A DNA stretch of 64,000 nt from Lewinellaceae bacterium (GTDB lineage Bacteria > Bacteroidota > Bacteroidia > Chitinophagales > Saprospiraceae), in NCBI GenBank assembly GCA_016716135.1, contig JADJWX010000002.1:852909-916908 (forward strand), read 5' to 3'. A model generated the notes under the pieces. The model did no database searches. It was not told where the DNA came from and saw only the letters and a list, made by a program, of their open reading frames with translations. A program made the translations under genes and the position numbers. This document shows positions 1 to 9,611 of the stretch, in pieces; within the stretch, counting starts at the first letter, position 1, and every line of letters starts with the position of its first letter.

Positions 1-3000
1 TCCGGTGCTTGAGCCCTGCTCCGAAGCATCGCTGTGCTACCTGGATACGGAAGTTACGCAAGACTGCGCTTCCGGCCTGACGAAGATCATCAACCGCAAA
101 TGGACAGCAACGGATGCCAGCGGCAACACCGCTACCTGCATCCAGCAGATTCGCTTCCTGCGCTCGTCAATCAGTGGCGTTCAACTGCCGCCGAACTATG
201 ATGATGTTGATCAGCCATCCCTGGCTTGCAGCGGCTTTAGCCCTGCTCAGATTACGCCGGGTTACCTCGAAGGAATCGGCCTGCAAGGCTATCCTTATGT
301 CTTTGGTGAGCCTGATGGCTGCTCCATTGGCTGGACTTTTGAAGATGTAGTGATCGACGTTTGTGACGGTACGTACAAAATCCGCCGCAAATGGACAATC
401 ATCGACTGGTGCTCCGGTGAAGACATCGAGCACAACCAGATTATCAAAGTAGCCGACCATGATGGCCCGACGTTCGACTGCCCGGCCAACATCACGGTCA
501 GCACCGATCCGTTCACTTGCTGTGCTACGGTTGACCTTCCGGACTTTATTGCTTCGGACAACTGCTCGCGCATCAAGTCGGTAACGGCTATGATTACTGT
601 AATTGACCCGCAAACGGGCCAGGTACTGAATATGTACAACGTAGGTGGTTCGATGAGCTCCTTCCCGGGCAACAACCTGTGGGAGCCGGACACGATGGTC
701 AACGTAGGCTCGACGCCTTGCTTGCCGATCGGTAGCCACCAGGTTATGTATACGCTTGAAGATGACTGCGGCAATACAACTGTTTGCGAATTCCGCGTAA
801 TTGTACGCGACTACACCCCGCCGGTAGCTGCCTGTGATGAATTCACGGTAGTCGGTATTGGTGTGGACGATCCGTTTGACTGCTACGGTCCTGCGGGCTT
901 CCTGGATGTACCGCCGGCACTGGATGCCTGCAATTTTGCAGGTGTGACCTGGGTTAAGGCAACCACATTTGATGACGGTTCGTATGACAATTGCGGCGAC
1001 GTTCGCTTCTCGATCCGCCGTATGGCTCCGTACAGCGACTGCATCACGGGCCTGAACCCGATCCGCGGCTTCCCGGATTGCGCCAGCCCGTTCCCGACGT
1101 TCCCGAGCGAATTTGAGCGTGCGATCACTGAAGGTGACTCGATCAAATTCTACTGCTGCGAGGTAGGTACCGAGCAAACGGTGATCCTGACGGTTTATCA
1201 ATTGATGCCAACGGCAATATCGTCATTGGCCCGAGCGGCGAACCGGTACGGAACGAGTGTATGATCACGGTATCCGTACAAGATAAGATCAAACCGGTGT
1301 GCCAGTCTCCGGCGAACGTAACGGTAAGTTGCGAGAACTTCGACCCGAGCCTGTGGGCATACGGCAAAGCGGCAGTGTATGACAACTGCTGCCTGGATAC
1401 TGCCCAGGTTTACCAGGGTCAGTGCGGTTTGTCGCACACGGCGAACTACAACTTCTTCGACACGCTGTGCTCGAAAGGTACGATCACGCGTACGTTCCGC
1501 GCCTTTGACTGCCATGGCCAATCGAGCCAGTGCACGCAGCGTATTTTTGTAAACTACGAGCAAGACTACTGGCTGAAGTTCCCGAACGACGTGATCGTAA
1601 CGGTATGCGACGGCACGGGCAACTACGGTGAGCCTGAGTTTAACGGCGAAGACTGTGAATTGCTGGGTGTATCGTTCGAAGACGAGATCTTCACGGTTGT
1701 ACCGGATGCCTGCTACAAAATCGAGCGTACGTGGACAGTGATCAACTGGTGCACCTACAGCCCGAACCAGCCTTGTGTACAGGTACCGAACCCGAACCCG
1801 AACGCGACGACGAACAACCCGGCGAACCTGGTAGGTCCGACGATCTCCCCGCTGGGCACGCCGCAGCCGTGGCAGCCGACGAACGTACGGGTGAACCCGA
1901 CGGACCCGCAGACGCTGAACTACTCGGTGTTCTACCACGGTGGTACGTACACGAACTATGCTACCAACCAGCAGGTTACGGTACCGAGCATTGCGAACAA
2001 CAACTGCTTCAAGTACAAGCAGATCATCAAGATCATCGACGGTCAGAAGCCGGTTGTGCAGTGCCCTGCCAGCCCGGTAGAAATTTGCGACCTGACGGCG
2101 AACGACCCGCAGTTCTGGAACGAATCGTACTGGTATGACAGCCAAACGATGAGCCACGACCTGTGCGAAGCACCGACGGACCTGTGCATCACCGCTACGG
2201 ACCTGTGCTCGGGCTCGAATGTGAACATCCGCTACATCCTGTTCCTTGATTTGAACGGCGACGGCGTGATGGAAACCGTAGTATCGAGCAGCAACCCGCC
2301 GGGTTACAACAATGTTCAGTTTGGCAACGCGCAGAACCCGAACTTCACGGGCGGCACGCCGAGCGCTTTCGACGAGCGTCCGGTACCGTCGAACCAGAAG
2401 TACGGCTTCACGATCCAGAACACGGTAAGCGGCAACGACAAGACTGCCTGCGTGCGCTGGAACACGATCCAACAGCCGAACAACTACGTAGTACCGCAGT
2501 TGCCGTACGGCACACACAAGATCAAGTGGGTGATCACGGACGGTTGCGGCAACGAAGAGATTTGCGAATACACTTTCGTAGTGAAAGATTGCAAGAAGCC
2601 GACGGTGGTATGCATCAACGGCCTGAGCGTGAACATCATGCCGACGCAGATGATCGCGCTGTGGGATACGGACTTCCTGCAGTACACTGAAGATAACTGC
2701 ACGCCGTCGAACAAACTCGTTACGGCGATCCGCAAGTCGGGTACCGGCACGGGCTTCCCGCTGAACCCGGACGGCACGCCGCAGAAGAGTGTGACGTTTG
2801 ATTGCAGCGAACTGGGAACGCAGTTCGTGGAATTGTGGTCGATCGATCTGGCCGGCAATGCCGACTACTGCGAGACCTACGTGATCGTTCAGGATAACAT
2901 GGGCATCTGTGGCACCAACTTCGGCAACGTAGCCGGTGCGCTGAAAACAGAAGGCGCCAATGGCCTGGAAGATGCAACAGTGACGCTGACGGGCAGCCAC

Positions 3001-4146
3001 CCGGCGCTTCCGGGCGGTAGCTTGTTCGATGTAACGAACCAGACAGGTGACTTCATGCTGAATGCGGTACCGCTTGCCGGTGACTTTACGCTCACGCCGA
3101 TGAAGGACAACGATCCGCTGAATGGCGTATCGACGTTTGACCTGGTGCTGATCAACAAGCACATCCTTGGCCTTGAGCCGCTGAACACGCCGTACAAAAT
3201 GATCGCAGCGGATGCTAACAACAGCCGTTCGATCACGACGTTCGACATTGTTGAGTTGCGTAAGTTGATCCTTGGTATCTACACGGAGTTGCCGAACAAC
3301 ACGTCGTGGCGCTTTGTAGACAAGACCTACACGTTCCCGAACCAGAACAATCCGTTTGCTGCGATCTTCCCTGAAACGAAGCAGATCGCGAACATGCAAG
3401 CCAGCATGGACGACGAGGACTTCGTATCGGTTAAGACGGGTGACGTGAACGGCAACGCCGTAACGAGCAGCCTGATGAGCACGGAAGACCGTACGGCCGG
3501 CACTTTGTTGTTCGACGTTGAAGACCGCGCGGTGAAAGCCGGCGAGGAATTCACGGTGACGTTCAAAGCCGCCGAGAAAGTACAGGGCTACCAGTTCACG
3601 ATGAACTACAACAACCTGGAATTGGTGAACATCGCTCCGGGCGCAAGCATGCAGTTGGACAACTTTGGCGTGTTTGCCAAAGAAGGTGCGCTGACCACGT
3701 CGTGGGATGGCGCCAACCAGGCAGAATTTGCGCTGACGTTCCGCGCCAAAGCCAACGGCCAGTTGAGCCAGATGCTGGGCGTATCGAGCCGGATCACGAA
3801 AGCCGAGGCCTACAACGCCGGCGCCGAGCGCCTGAGTGTTGCCTTCCGCTTCAACGGCGCGAACGGATCGACAATCGCTGGTCTGGGCTTCGAGTTGTAC
3901 CAGAACACGCCGAACCCGTTCATCAACAAGACGCAGATTGGCTTCTACCTGCCGGAGGCAGCCGAAGCAACGCTGTCGATCTTTGATGAGTCGGGCCGGA
4001 TGATCTTCACGCAGCGCGGTGACTACAGCAAAGGCTACAACGCGGTAACAATCGACCGCGCAGTGCTGAACACCTCGGGTGTGCTGTACTACCAGTTGGA
4101 AACTGCCAGCAACAGCGCCACGCGTAAGATGATTCAGTCGAAGTAA
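1..4146 (+). CDS. Giant HYR-like/dockerin-like T9SS surface protein, 5' end outside window, frameshifted
   Basis: This is the C-terminal part of a very large exported protein. The visible N-terminal portion has Cys-rich HYR-like beta-sandwich repeats, each starting with a D..P..CP(A)N(I/V)TVS pattern (e.g. near 470 and 1290). A dockerin-like duplication with DxNxS-type loops follows (about 3100-3290: STFDLVLINKHIL, then TTFDIVELRKLIL). The extreme C-terminus is a type A T9SS sorting domain (QNTPNPF... ending KMIQSK). The frame breaks near 1200: up to there it reads ...ILTVYQ, and the continuation DANGNIVIGPSGEP lies in the frame of the downstream ORF, so one base seems to be missing. Codon use is strikingly uniform (ccg, acg, gcg, aac, tac, gta), unlike the neighbours, which suggests very high expression. 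The last ~700 residues are paralogous to the protein at 9612-11808. Ligand or role is unknown; structural surface or adhesive function is inferred. Confidence 0.85.
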
Positions 4147-4147
4147 T

Positions 4148-4214
4148 GCGAACCTCTGGTTCGCACTGAATAGACGGTGAGACGGTTAGCAGGATTACAA
4201 GCCTGCTAACCGTC
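4148..4214. repeat. Two tandem hairpins after the giant surface gene
   Basis: Immediately after the stop codon lies a 7-bp hairpin (4148-4164, gcgaacc/ggttcgc). It is followed by a perfect 13-bp hairpin (4181-4193 with 4202-4214, gacggttagcagg/cctgctaaccgtc). Neither has a T-run, so they are more likely mRNA 3'-end stabilisers than terminators; a proper terminator follows at 4314. The rest of 4147-4556 holds a short GC-rich repeat-like patch (4352-4395) and no gene. Confidence 0.6.
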
Positions 4215-4313
4215 AAACCAAGAAAAGTGCAACAAAACCGGCAAACCGAGCCTTGCCGAAGAAGGAATAACAGGAATCGATTTTAACATACTTTAAAATC
4301 GGTTTTTGGGATG

Positions 4314-4347
4314 GCCTCTCTCCAAATGCTGGAGGGGGGCTTTTTTT
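4314..4347 (+). terminator. Rho-independent terminator
   Basis: An 11-bp stem with two G-U pairs (gcctctctcca with tggaggggggc) and a short aatgc loop is followed directly by seven T. It lies 170 bp after the giant surface gene and before the DoxX gene, so it separates the two transcripts. Confidence 0.7.
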
Positions 4348-4477
4348 ATTTGCCCGCCGTAGCCTTGGCGTAGGCAGTGGCATAGGCGGGTTTCCTATGA
4401 AGCCTCGGCATAGTCGGAGAAATAATTACACAGCTTATTTCAGGCGAATATGCAGCGTGTACAACACTGCTTATTTC

Positions 4478-4485
4478 TAAATTTG
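4478..4485 (+). promoter_or_regulatory. Candidate Bacteroidota -7 element
   Basis: TAAATTTG matches the Bacteroidota TAnnTTTG -7 consensus and lies about 70 bp before the DoxX start. No clear -33 TTG is seen at the right spacing, so this is a weak prediction. Confidence 0.3.
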
Positions 4486-4556
4486 ATAATGATTACCTTC
4501 GCGCTATCAGAACTGACCGGTTGGGCTTCCGCCGATTCCATCTCTGTGTTTAACTT

Positions 4557-4967
4557 ATGCGCGATTTTACCGACTTGATTGGCCGGATTTTCCTTTCTGC
4601 CATTTTTCTGTTTGAAGCAGTGGATTCCATACTTTTTTTCAATAAAACCAAAGAAACCATGACCCAACATGGGTTGACCTGGAATCAGGACTTGTTGTTG
4701 TACGGTGCCATTTTTTTGCTGGTGATGGGCGGCATCATGGTTTTGTTAGGTTATCGGTCTACCCTCGGAGCGATCATGCTGCTGATGTATTGGTTTCCGG
4801 TGACCATTATTGTACATGACTTTTGGGCCTTTCCCCCAGACCAAATCCGGCTGCAAAGTATCCTGTTCATGAAAAATATGGCGATCATCGGGGGATTGCT
4901 AATGTTGGTAGGTAAGGGAAGTGGGCGATACAGTATCCGGCGCCTATTGGCCACAACAAAAGTTTGA
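4557..4967 (+). CDS. DoxX family membrane protein
   Basis: A 136-residue integral membrane protein with four predicted hydrophobic segments. It starts MRDFTDLIGRIFLSAIFLFEA and has the R..L...F...G pattern of the DoxX/DoxD family. Family members are found with thiol-redox and quinone-linked functions, but no substrate can be assigned here. It stands alone after a terminator and converges with the SDR gene, with only 5 bp between the two stops. The ATG start agrees with the beginning of the first membrane helix. Confidence 0.8.
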   Translation: MRDFTDLIGRIFLSAIFLFEAVDSILFFNKTKETMTQHGLTWNQDLLLYGAIFLLVMGGIMVLLGYRSTLGAIMLLMYWFPVTIIVHDFWAFPPDQIRLQSILFMKNMAIIGGLLMLVGKGSGRYSIRRLLATTKV

Positions 4968-4972
4968 TTTGA

Positions 4973-5776
4973 TCAGGTAACTTTTGCGCGCTTGATCAAT
5001 TTTGAAAAATAAGCCGGGAAAAAACGTTTGATATAAACACCCAACACTTCTTTTCCGCCAAACCAAACCTCTTCTTTTCCTTTTCGGATGGCGCGTAAAA
5101 TTTGATAGGCGGCGTTGGATGGCGTGAGGCCCTTGCCGGTAGCGTCGTCCATGGTACCCTGTGGTTTGCCGGACCCGGTCAATGCGTTGATACTGATATT
5201 TGTACGCACAAAACCAGGGCAGGTAATAGTAACCCGAATAGGTGTATCGCCCAGTTCGGCCCGAAGACTGTCAAAAAAGCCATGCAGCGCATGTTTGGAC
5301 GCTGCATAGGCTGAGCGGAGCGGTGAGCCAAATTTTCCGGTCAGCTGGTGACGACCACGATATGCCCAAGTTGGTGCGTCATCATGCTGGGCAGCAATGC
5401 CTTGGTCAGTGCGATAGTGCCGAAAAAGTTGATATCCATCAGGCGTTTATCCACTTCCAAGAGGGGTGTCCAATGCCCGGCCTCGCTGAGAGATTCCACC
5501 GCAATTGATGAGTATATCCACTTTGCCGACCTGATTTAAAATATTGGAAACAATGCCGGCAATTGTATCATGTTGAGCCAGATCGAGCACTTGAATGAGC
5601 ACGCCTGGAGCACCTTTAGATCTTGCTTCGGTGGCCACACGATCCAGCTCGACCTGATTTCGTGCAGAAATAATGAGCTGAGCGCCCGCTTCGGCACAGG
5701 CATAGGCCAGCGCTTCGCCGATTCCGGAGGAGGCGCCGGTTATCCAGATGCGTTTTTGAAAAAAATAGTCTTGCAT
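4973..5776 (-). CDS. Short-chain dehydrogenase/reductase, two frameshifts
   Basis: A classical SDR oxidoreductase. The N-terminal segment carries the Rossmann motif TGASSGIG and the strand motif ILINCGG in place of the usual NNAG. Downstream, in other frames, come a DINFFGT segment, the strand-5 end VVVTS, and the catalytic YAASK. The ORF is broken twice, near 5465 (after ISQRGRALDTPL) and near 5343 (between VVVTS and LTGKFGSP). Each break is repaired by one base and every family landmark remains, so sequencing indels are more likely than decay. The C-terminal part has KEEVWFGGKE and a basic tail, as in DltE/YqjQ-like SDRs. It is 21 bp downstream of the AlkA-like gene, probably one operon. 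Substrate unknown. Confidence 0.8.
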
Positions 5777-5797
5777 GGTTTCAATGTTATTAAGGCT

Positions 5798-6439
5798 TTA
5801 TTTGTCCGGCTGCTTCCGATTTCGTTCACAGAGGTAAAAGTGCCACAACATCCTGGAACCGACACTGCGCCAGGGTCGCCAATGTAAGGTTTGTTTTACA
5901 AAAGCTTCGTGTACCGGGCGCTCTTGAAGCCCTTTCAATATCCGGAAGGCTTCCTGCATGGCGATATCCCCTTTCGGCAGGATATCCGGCCGCAGAAGAC
6001 ACTCGGAGAGATAAATATCAACGGTCCAGTCACCAATCCCTTTCAATTTTTTTAATCGTTGCCCGACAAGTTCATCCGGAAGTTCCGCAAGGGCGGACAA
6101 ATCAAGATCTCCATGCAGTATTTCCTGTGCCAGTACCCGGGTATAGCTGGTTTTTTGCCGGCTAAATCCAATGTTTCGTAAGCTGCCGTCATCCAGGTTC
6201 AAAAATGCCTCGGGCGTAACCGTACCCAGTTGTTGTTGAAGCCGTTGAAACGCTGCATTTGCGGAGGCCAGGGAGACTTGTTGCTCCAGAATAATATGAA
6301 CAAGCGTTGAAAATCCGGGCTCCCGGGCCCATAGCGGCGGGTAACCGTATTGCCGGAATACGCGTTCCAGGGCCGGGTCGCGCGCAGCCAGCCATTGTGT
6401 TGCTTGCTGAAGGCTTGTTTCGTTGAGATTCTGTATCAT
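5798..6439 (-). CDS. DNA-3-methyladenine glycosylase II-like (HhH-GPD)
   Basis: Base-excision-repair glycosylase of the HhH-GPD superfamily, AlkA type, which would release alkylated purines from DNA. The helix-hairpin-helix is LKKLKGIGDWTVDIYL, followed at the usual distance by a G/P-rich loop and the catalytic aspartate in LPKGDIAMQ. The N-terminal section WAREPGFSTLVHIILEQQVS matches the conserved Q(Q)(V/I)S region. The ATG at 6439 (MIQNLNE) is preferred over an upstream TTG because it leaves 32 bp to the divergent kinase gene and begins the conserved fold. At about 213 residues it is short, lacking the E. coli AlkA N-terminal domain, as is common in this family. Confidence 0.85.
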   Translation of the reverse strand: MIQNLNETSLQQATQWLAARDPALERVFRQYGYPPLWAREPGFSTLVHIILEQQVSLASANAAFQRLQQQLGTVTPEAFLNLDDGSLRNIGFSRQKTSYTRVLAQEILHGDLDLSALAELPDELVGQRLKKLKGIGDWTVDIYLSECLLRPDILPKGDIAMQEAFRILKGLQERPVHEAFVKQTLHWRPWRSVGSRMLWHFYLCERNRKQPDK

Positions 6440-6471
6440 TGTTGCGAGGAAAAACAAATGTACGACGCAAC

Positions 6472-7422
6472 GTGAACATCGTAACCTTAACCTTGAACCC
6501 GGCCCTCGACAAAAGCACCACGATCGAACGCCTGGTACCCGAACAAAAACTGCGGTGCTCTGCCATCCAATTTGATGCCGGTGGCGGCGGAATTAATGTT
6601 TCCAAAGGAATCCGTAAACTGGGCGGAATGAGCACGGCCGTTTTTCCGGCAGGGGGAAACAATGGCCGCCGTTTGCTCGATATTTTGGCGGCAGCCGGTG
6701 TGCAAACTCAAACGGTTGAAATACCCGGCGAAACCCGGGAGAATATGTCGGTCACCGAAACAAGTACGGCATTGCAATACCGGTTTACTATGCCCGGCCT
6801 GACGCTGAACGAAGAGCAGGCTAATGCCTGTCTGGATCTGGTCCGACGGCTTCGCCCGGACATCCTGATTGCCAGCGGCAGCCTGCCACCGGGCTTGCCT
6901 GTAACTTTTTATGAAAAAGTAGCGGCGTTTTCCAAGTCGATCAATGCAAAATTCGTGTTGGATACCTCCGGGGCCGCACTTCAGGCGGCTGCCGATGAAG
7001 GGCTGTATTTGCTCAAACCCAACCTGGCTGAACTAAGCGCTCTTGCCGGCGTGCCTGAATTGGAAATTAACCAGGTGGATGACGCCGCACTGGGAATAAT
7101 CCACCAGGGCAAATGCGAAGTGGTGGTGGTTTCCCTGGGGGCGCAGGGGGCTTTGTTGGTTACCCGGGATGGATTCGAACATATTCCGGCTCCGACGGTT
7201 AAAAAACGCAGTACGGTCGGCGCCGGCGATAGCATGGTGGCCGGCATGATCTGGGCGCTCGGTGAAGGCAAACCGCTCCGTGAAATGGCACAAATCGGTG
7301 TCGCCTGCGGTACTGCGGCAACTCTAAACCCCGGGACCGAACTTTTTAGGCCTGAAGATGTATGGCGCTTGCACCAATGGATAAACAATTTCGGTGCACG
7401 CTACAGGATCACAGATTTTTAA
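6472..7422 (+). CDS. PfkB-family hexose kinase (1-phosphofructokinase type)
   Basis: ATP-dependent sugar-phosphate kinase of the ribokinase/PfkB superfamily, close to 1-phosphofructokinase/6-phosphofructokinase-2 (fructose-1-P or fructose-6-P as likely substrate). The N-terminal signature is VTLTLNPALD, with FDAGGGGINVSKGI for substrate binding. The PfkB signature 2, GAGDSMVAGM, contains the catalytic base Asp near residue 253. The GTG at 6472 is chosen as start because it begins the conserved NIVTLTLNPALD strand; an upstream TTG at 6439 would add an uncharged, unconserved tail overlapping the divergent gene. It is followed after 45 bp by adk on the same strand. Confidence 0.88.
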   Translation: MNIVTLTLNPALDKSTTIERLVPEQKLRCSAIQFDAGGGGINVSKGIRKLGGMSTAVFPAGGNNGRRLLDILAAAGVQTQTVEIPGETRENMSVTETSTALQYRFTMPGLTLNEEQANACLDLVRRLRPDILIASGSLPPGLPVTFYEKVAAFSKSINAKFVLDTSGAALQAAADEGLYLLKPNLAELSALAGVPELEINQVDDAALGIIHQGKCEVVVVSLGAQGALLVTRDGFEHIPAPTVKKRSTVGAGDSMVAGMIWALGEGKPLREMAQIGVACGTAATLNPGTELFRPEDVWRLHQWINNFGARYRITDF

Positions 7423-7467
7423 GATTAATGCCTATTTTTGCCAGCCTCAATTTTCAGGCCTCTCAAT

Positions 7468-8055
7468 ATGATAAATTTGATCCTTTTTGGCCCTCCCGGA
7501 TCCGGCAAGGGTACACAGGCGGCACGCTTGGTTGAAAAATACAATTTGGTACACATTAGTACTGGCGATTTGTTTCGCTATGAAATGGGAAACAATACCC
7601 CGCTTGGCCAACAAGCAAAAGCGTATATCGCACAGGGCGAACTGGTTCCGGATGAAGTGACGATCGGTATGCTGCGCAACAAAGTGGAAGCACACCCCGA
7701 AGCCCGTGGATTTATTTTTGACGGATTTCCACGTACCATTCCTCAGGCACAAGCCCTTGACCTGCTTATGGCCGAAGAAAAAACGGAAATTCATGCCTTG
7801 CTGGCGCTGCACGTACCCGATGCGGAAATTATCAAGCGCATTACCCTTCGGGGAGAGACCTCGGGGCGCACCGATGACCTTGATGAAACTATCATTCGCA
7901 ACCGGATCGATGTTTACAAAAGTGAAACCCGCCCCGTGCACGATTATTATGCCGGGCAAAATAAAAGCCATTCCATTGAAGGGATGGGTACTATTGATGC
8001 TATTTTTGACCGCCTTTGCGCAGTGATTGATGCCGTCGGTATGCAATCTGCCTGA
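7468..8055 (+). CDS. adk: Adenylate kinase
   Basis: Catalyses ATP + AMP = 2 ADP in the cytoplasm. The P-loop GPPGSGKGT is at residues 8-16, the NMP-binding STGDLFR follows, and the FDGFPRT motif and RN(R)I..Y region are present. The LID is the short form without a zinc-binding Cys quartet (GETSGRTDD), giving about 195 residues, as in other Bacteroidota short-type enzymes. Start ATG 7468 (MINLILFGPPG) is standard for the family; the longer frame upstream is not conserved. It sits in a four-gene codirectional block (pfkB-like, adk, ftsB-like, sucD). Confidence 0.96.
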   Translation: MINLILFGPPGSGKGTQAARLVEKYNLVHISTGDLFRYEMGNNTPLGQQAKAYIAQGELVPDEVTIGMLRNKVEAHPEARGFIFDGFPRTIPQAQALDLLMAEEKTEIHALLALHVPDAEIIKRITLRGETSGRTDDLDETIIRNRIDVYKSETRPVHDYYAGQNKSHSIEGMGTIDAIFDRLCAVIDAVGMQSA

Positions 8056-8118
8056 GTGGAACTGCGGCCTTTTGCCAAAAGACCGTACTTTTGCCGGGTT
8101 ATTATTCCACCACTGCTT

Positions 8119-8433
8119 ATGGCACTCCCAACCAATCCCTGGCAAGCACTTTGGCAACGGCTCCCGGCACCGCTCCAAAACCGGTATTATCTGACCCTGC
8201 TGATCTTCTTTTTTATCCTCATTTTCCTGGATAAACACAGTCTTTGGACCCAATGGCGCCTGCATAGCGCTCAATCCCGCCTGGAGTCCGACAAGGAGTT
8301 TTACAAAGAAAAAATCCAGGAAGCACAACAAGAAGCGGAAGATTTTGAACTTACCAAGGAAAAATATGCCCGTGAACACTACTACATGAAACGCCCCAAC
8401 GAAGACGTTTACATCATTAAAGAAAAAGAATAA
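8119..8433 (+). CDS. Septum formation initiator family protein (FtsB/DivIC-like)
   Basis: A small bitopic division protein of about 104 residues. It has a short cytoplasmic N-terminus, one membrane helix (YYLTLLIFFFILIFL) and then a charged heptad-rich coiled coil (SRLESDKEFYKEKIQEAQQE). It ends with the conserved AREHYYMKRPNEDVYII region typical of DivIC/FtsB proteins in Bacteroidota. In other bacteria it bridges FtsL and FtsQ/DivIB in the divisome. Start ATG 8119 is chosen because it places the helix near residue 25. It lies 63 bp after adk and 37 bp before sucD. Confidence 0.85.
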   Translation: MALPTNPWQALWQRLPAPLQNRYYLTLLIFFFILIFLDKHSLWTQWRLHSAQSRLESDKEFYKEKIQEAQQEAEDFELTKEKYAREHYYMKRPNEDVYIIKEKE

Positions 8434-8470
8434 CCAGTATCTCGAACGATCATTCAACTATCCATTCTTC

Positions 8471-9355
8471 ATGTCAGTTTTAGTCAATAAGCACTCCCGG
8501 ATTCTTGTCCAAGGCTTTACAGGAAAAGAAGGCACTTTTCACGCCGAACAAATGATCAGCTACGGCACGAATGTGGTTGGTGGCGTAACCCCGGGAAAGG
8601 GCGGCCAAACGCACCTCGAACGCCCGGTGTTCAATACCGTGGAACAGGCTGTTAAATCCACCGGCGCCGATACCTCTATTATCTTCGTTCCCCCGGCGTT
8701 TGCCGCCGACGCCATCATCGAAGCAGCACAGTCCGGCATCAAGGTAATTGTGGCAATTACCGAAGGCATTCCGGTGCAGGATATGGTGCGTGCCAATGCA
8801 TATATCGACACCAAAAACTGCCGCCTGATCGGGCCAAACTGCCCGGGCATCATCACCCCGGATGAAGCCAAAGTCGGGATCATGCCCGGTTTCGTGTTTA
8901 AACGCGGTCCAATCGGCCTGGTATCCAAATCCGGTACGCTCACATACGAAGCGGCCGATCAACTGGCCAAAGCCGGCCTGGGAATTACCACGGCAATCGG
9001 CATAGGTGGCGATCCGATCATTGGAACCACGACGCTGGATGCGATCAAACTGTTTATGGACGACCCGGAGACCGAAGGCATCGTGATGATCGGCGAAATC
9101 GGAGGCTCCCTGGAAGCCGAAGCAGCCCAGTGGATCAGCGCCAATGGCAATAAAAAACCGGTTATTGGTTTTATCGCCGGACAAACTGCACCCAAAGGCC
9201 GTAAAATGGGCCATGCCGGCGCTATCGTCGGCAGTGCGGACGATACGGCTGCCGCCAAAATGCGCATTATGGCTGAACACGGAATAACCGTGGTACAATC
9301 GCCCGCTCAAATCGGGCATACCGTGCAACAAGTGATGGGTTTGGTGAAAACCTAA
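8471..9355 (+). CDS. sucD: Succinate-CoA ligase subunit alpha
   Basis: Alpha subunit of succinyl-CoA synthetase in the TCA cycle, which makes NTP from succinyl-CoA. The CoA-binding Rossmann domain begins at the N-terminus with VQGFTGKEGTFHA, followed by VGGVTPGKGG and IGPNCPGIITP. The phosphohistidine motif GHAGAIVGS places the active-site His at residue 248. Length (294) is normal and the frame intact. The beta subunit sucC is not adjacent, as is common in Bacteroidota. A strong terminator follows. Confidence 0.97.
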   Translation: MSVLVNKHSRILVQGFTGKEGTFHAEQMISYGTNVVGGVTPGKGGQTHLERPVFNTVEQAVKSTGADTSIIFVPPAFAADAIIEAAQSGIKVIVAITEGIPVQDMVRANAYIDTKNCRLIGPNCPGIITPDEAKVGIMPGFVFKRGPIGLVSKSGTLTYEAADQLAKAGLGITTAIGIGGDPIIGTTTLDAIKLFMDDPETEGIVMIGEIGGSLEAEAAQWISANGNKKPVIGFIAGQTAPKGRKMGHAGAIVGSADDTAAAKMRIMAEHGITVVQSPAQIGHTVQQVMGLVKT

Positions 9356-9385
9356 ATGCACAAAATTCTTTGTCGGGTCAAAAAG

Positions 9386-9439
9386 AACGATCCCGTTGGG
9401 GCAGGCGTTTTCGTCCATTCCAACGGGATCGTTTTTTTT
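9386..9439 (+). terminator. Rho-independent terminator of sucD transcript
   Basis: Perfect 14-bp stem (aacgatcccgttgg, 9386-9399, with ccaacgggatcgtt, 9420-9433) followed by a run of T. It lies 30 bp after sucD and closes the pfkB-adk-ftsB-sucD block. The remaining 170 bp up to the next gene show no other feature. Confidence 0.9.
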
Positions 9440-9611
9440 AACCCAAAAGGCTGGCTGTCATAAATACCCTCCCGGGTATATGCCGAATCCCGGCACGTCG
9501 GCAAGCTGACAAAACTACGATGCAGTTGGCACGCAATTCCTTGTAAAACAAGCTGGTAAATTTTAACTTGCAAGCGTTTGTTTTAATACCCAACCTTAAT
9601 GACACCTGCTC

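Noticed and set aside
1198..3399. A 733-codon open frame antisense to the giant surface gene
   Set aside because: It is an artefact of that gene's extreme codon bias; its product is Arg/Val-rich with no domain, and the plus strand has clear HYR-like and dockerin-like domains.
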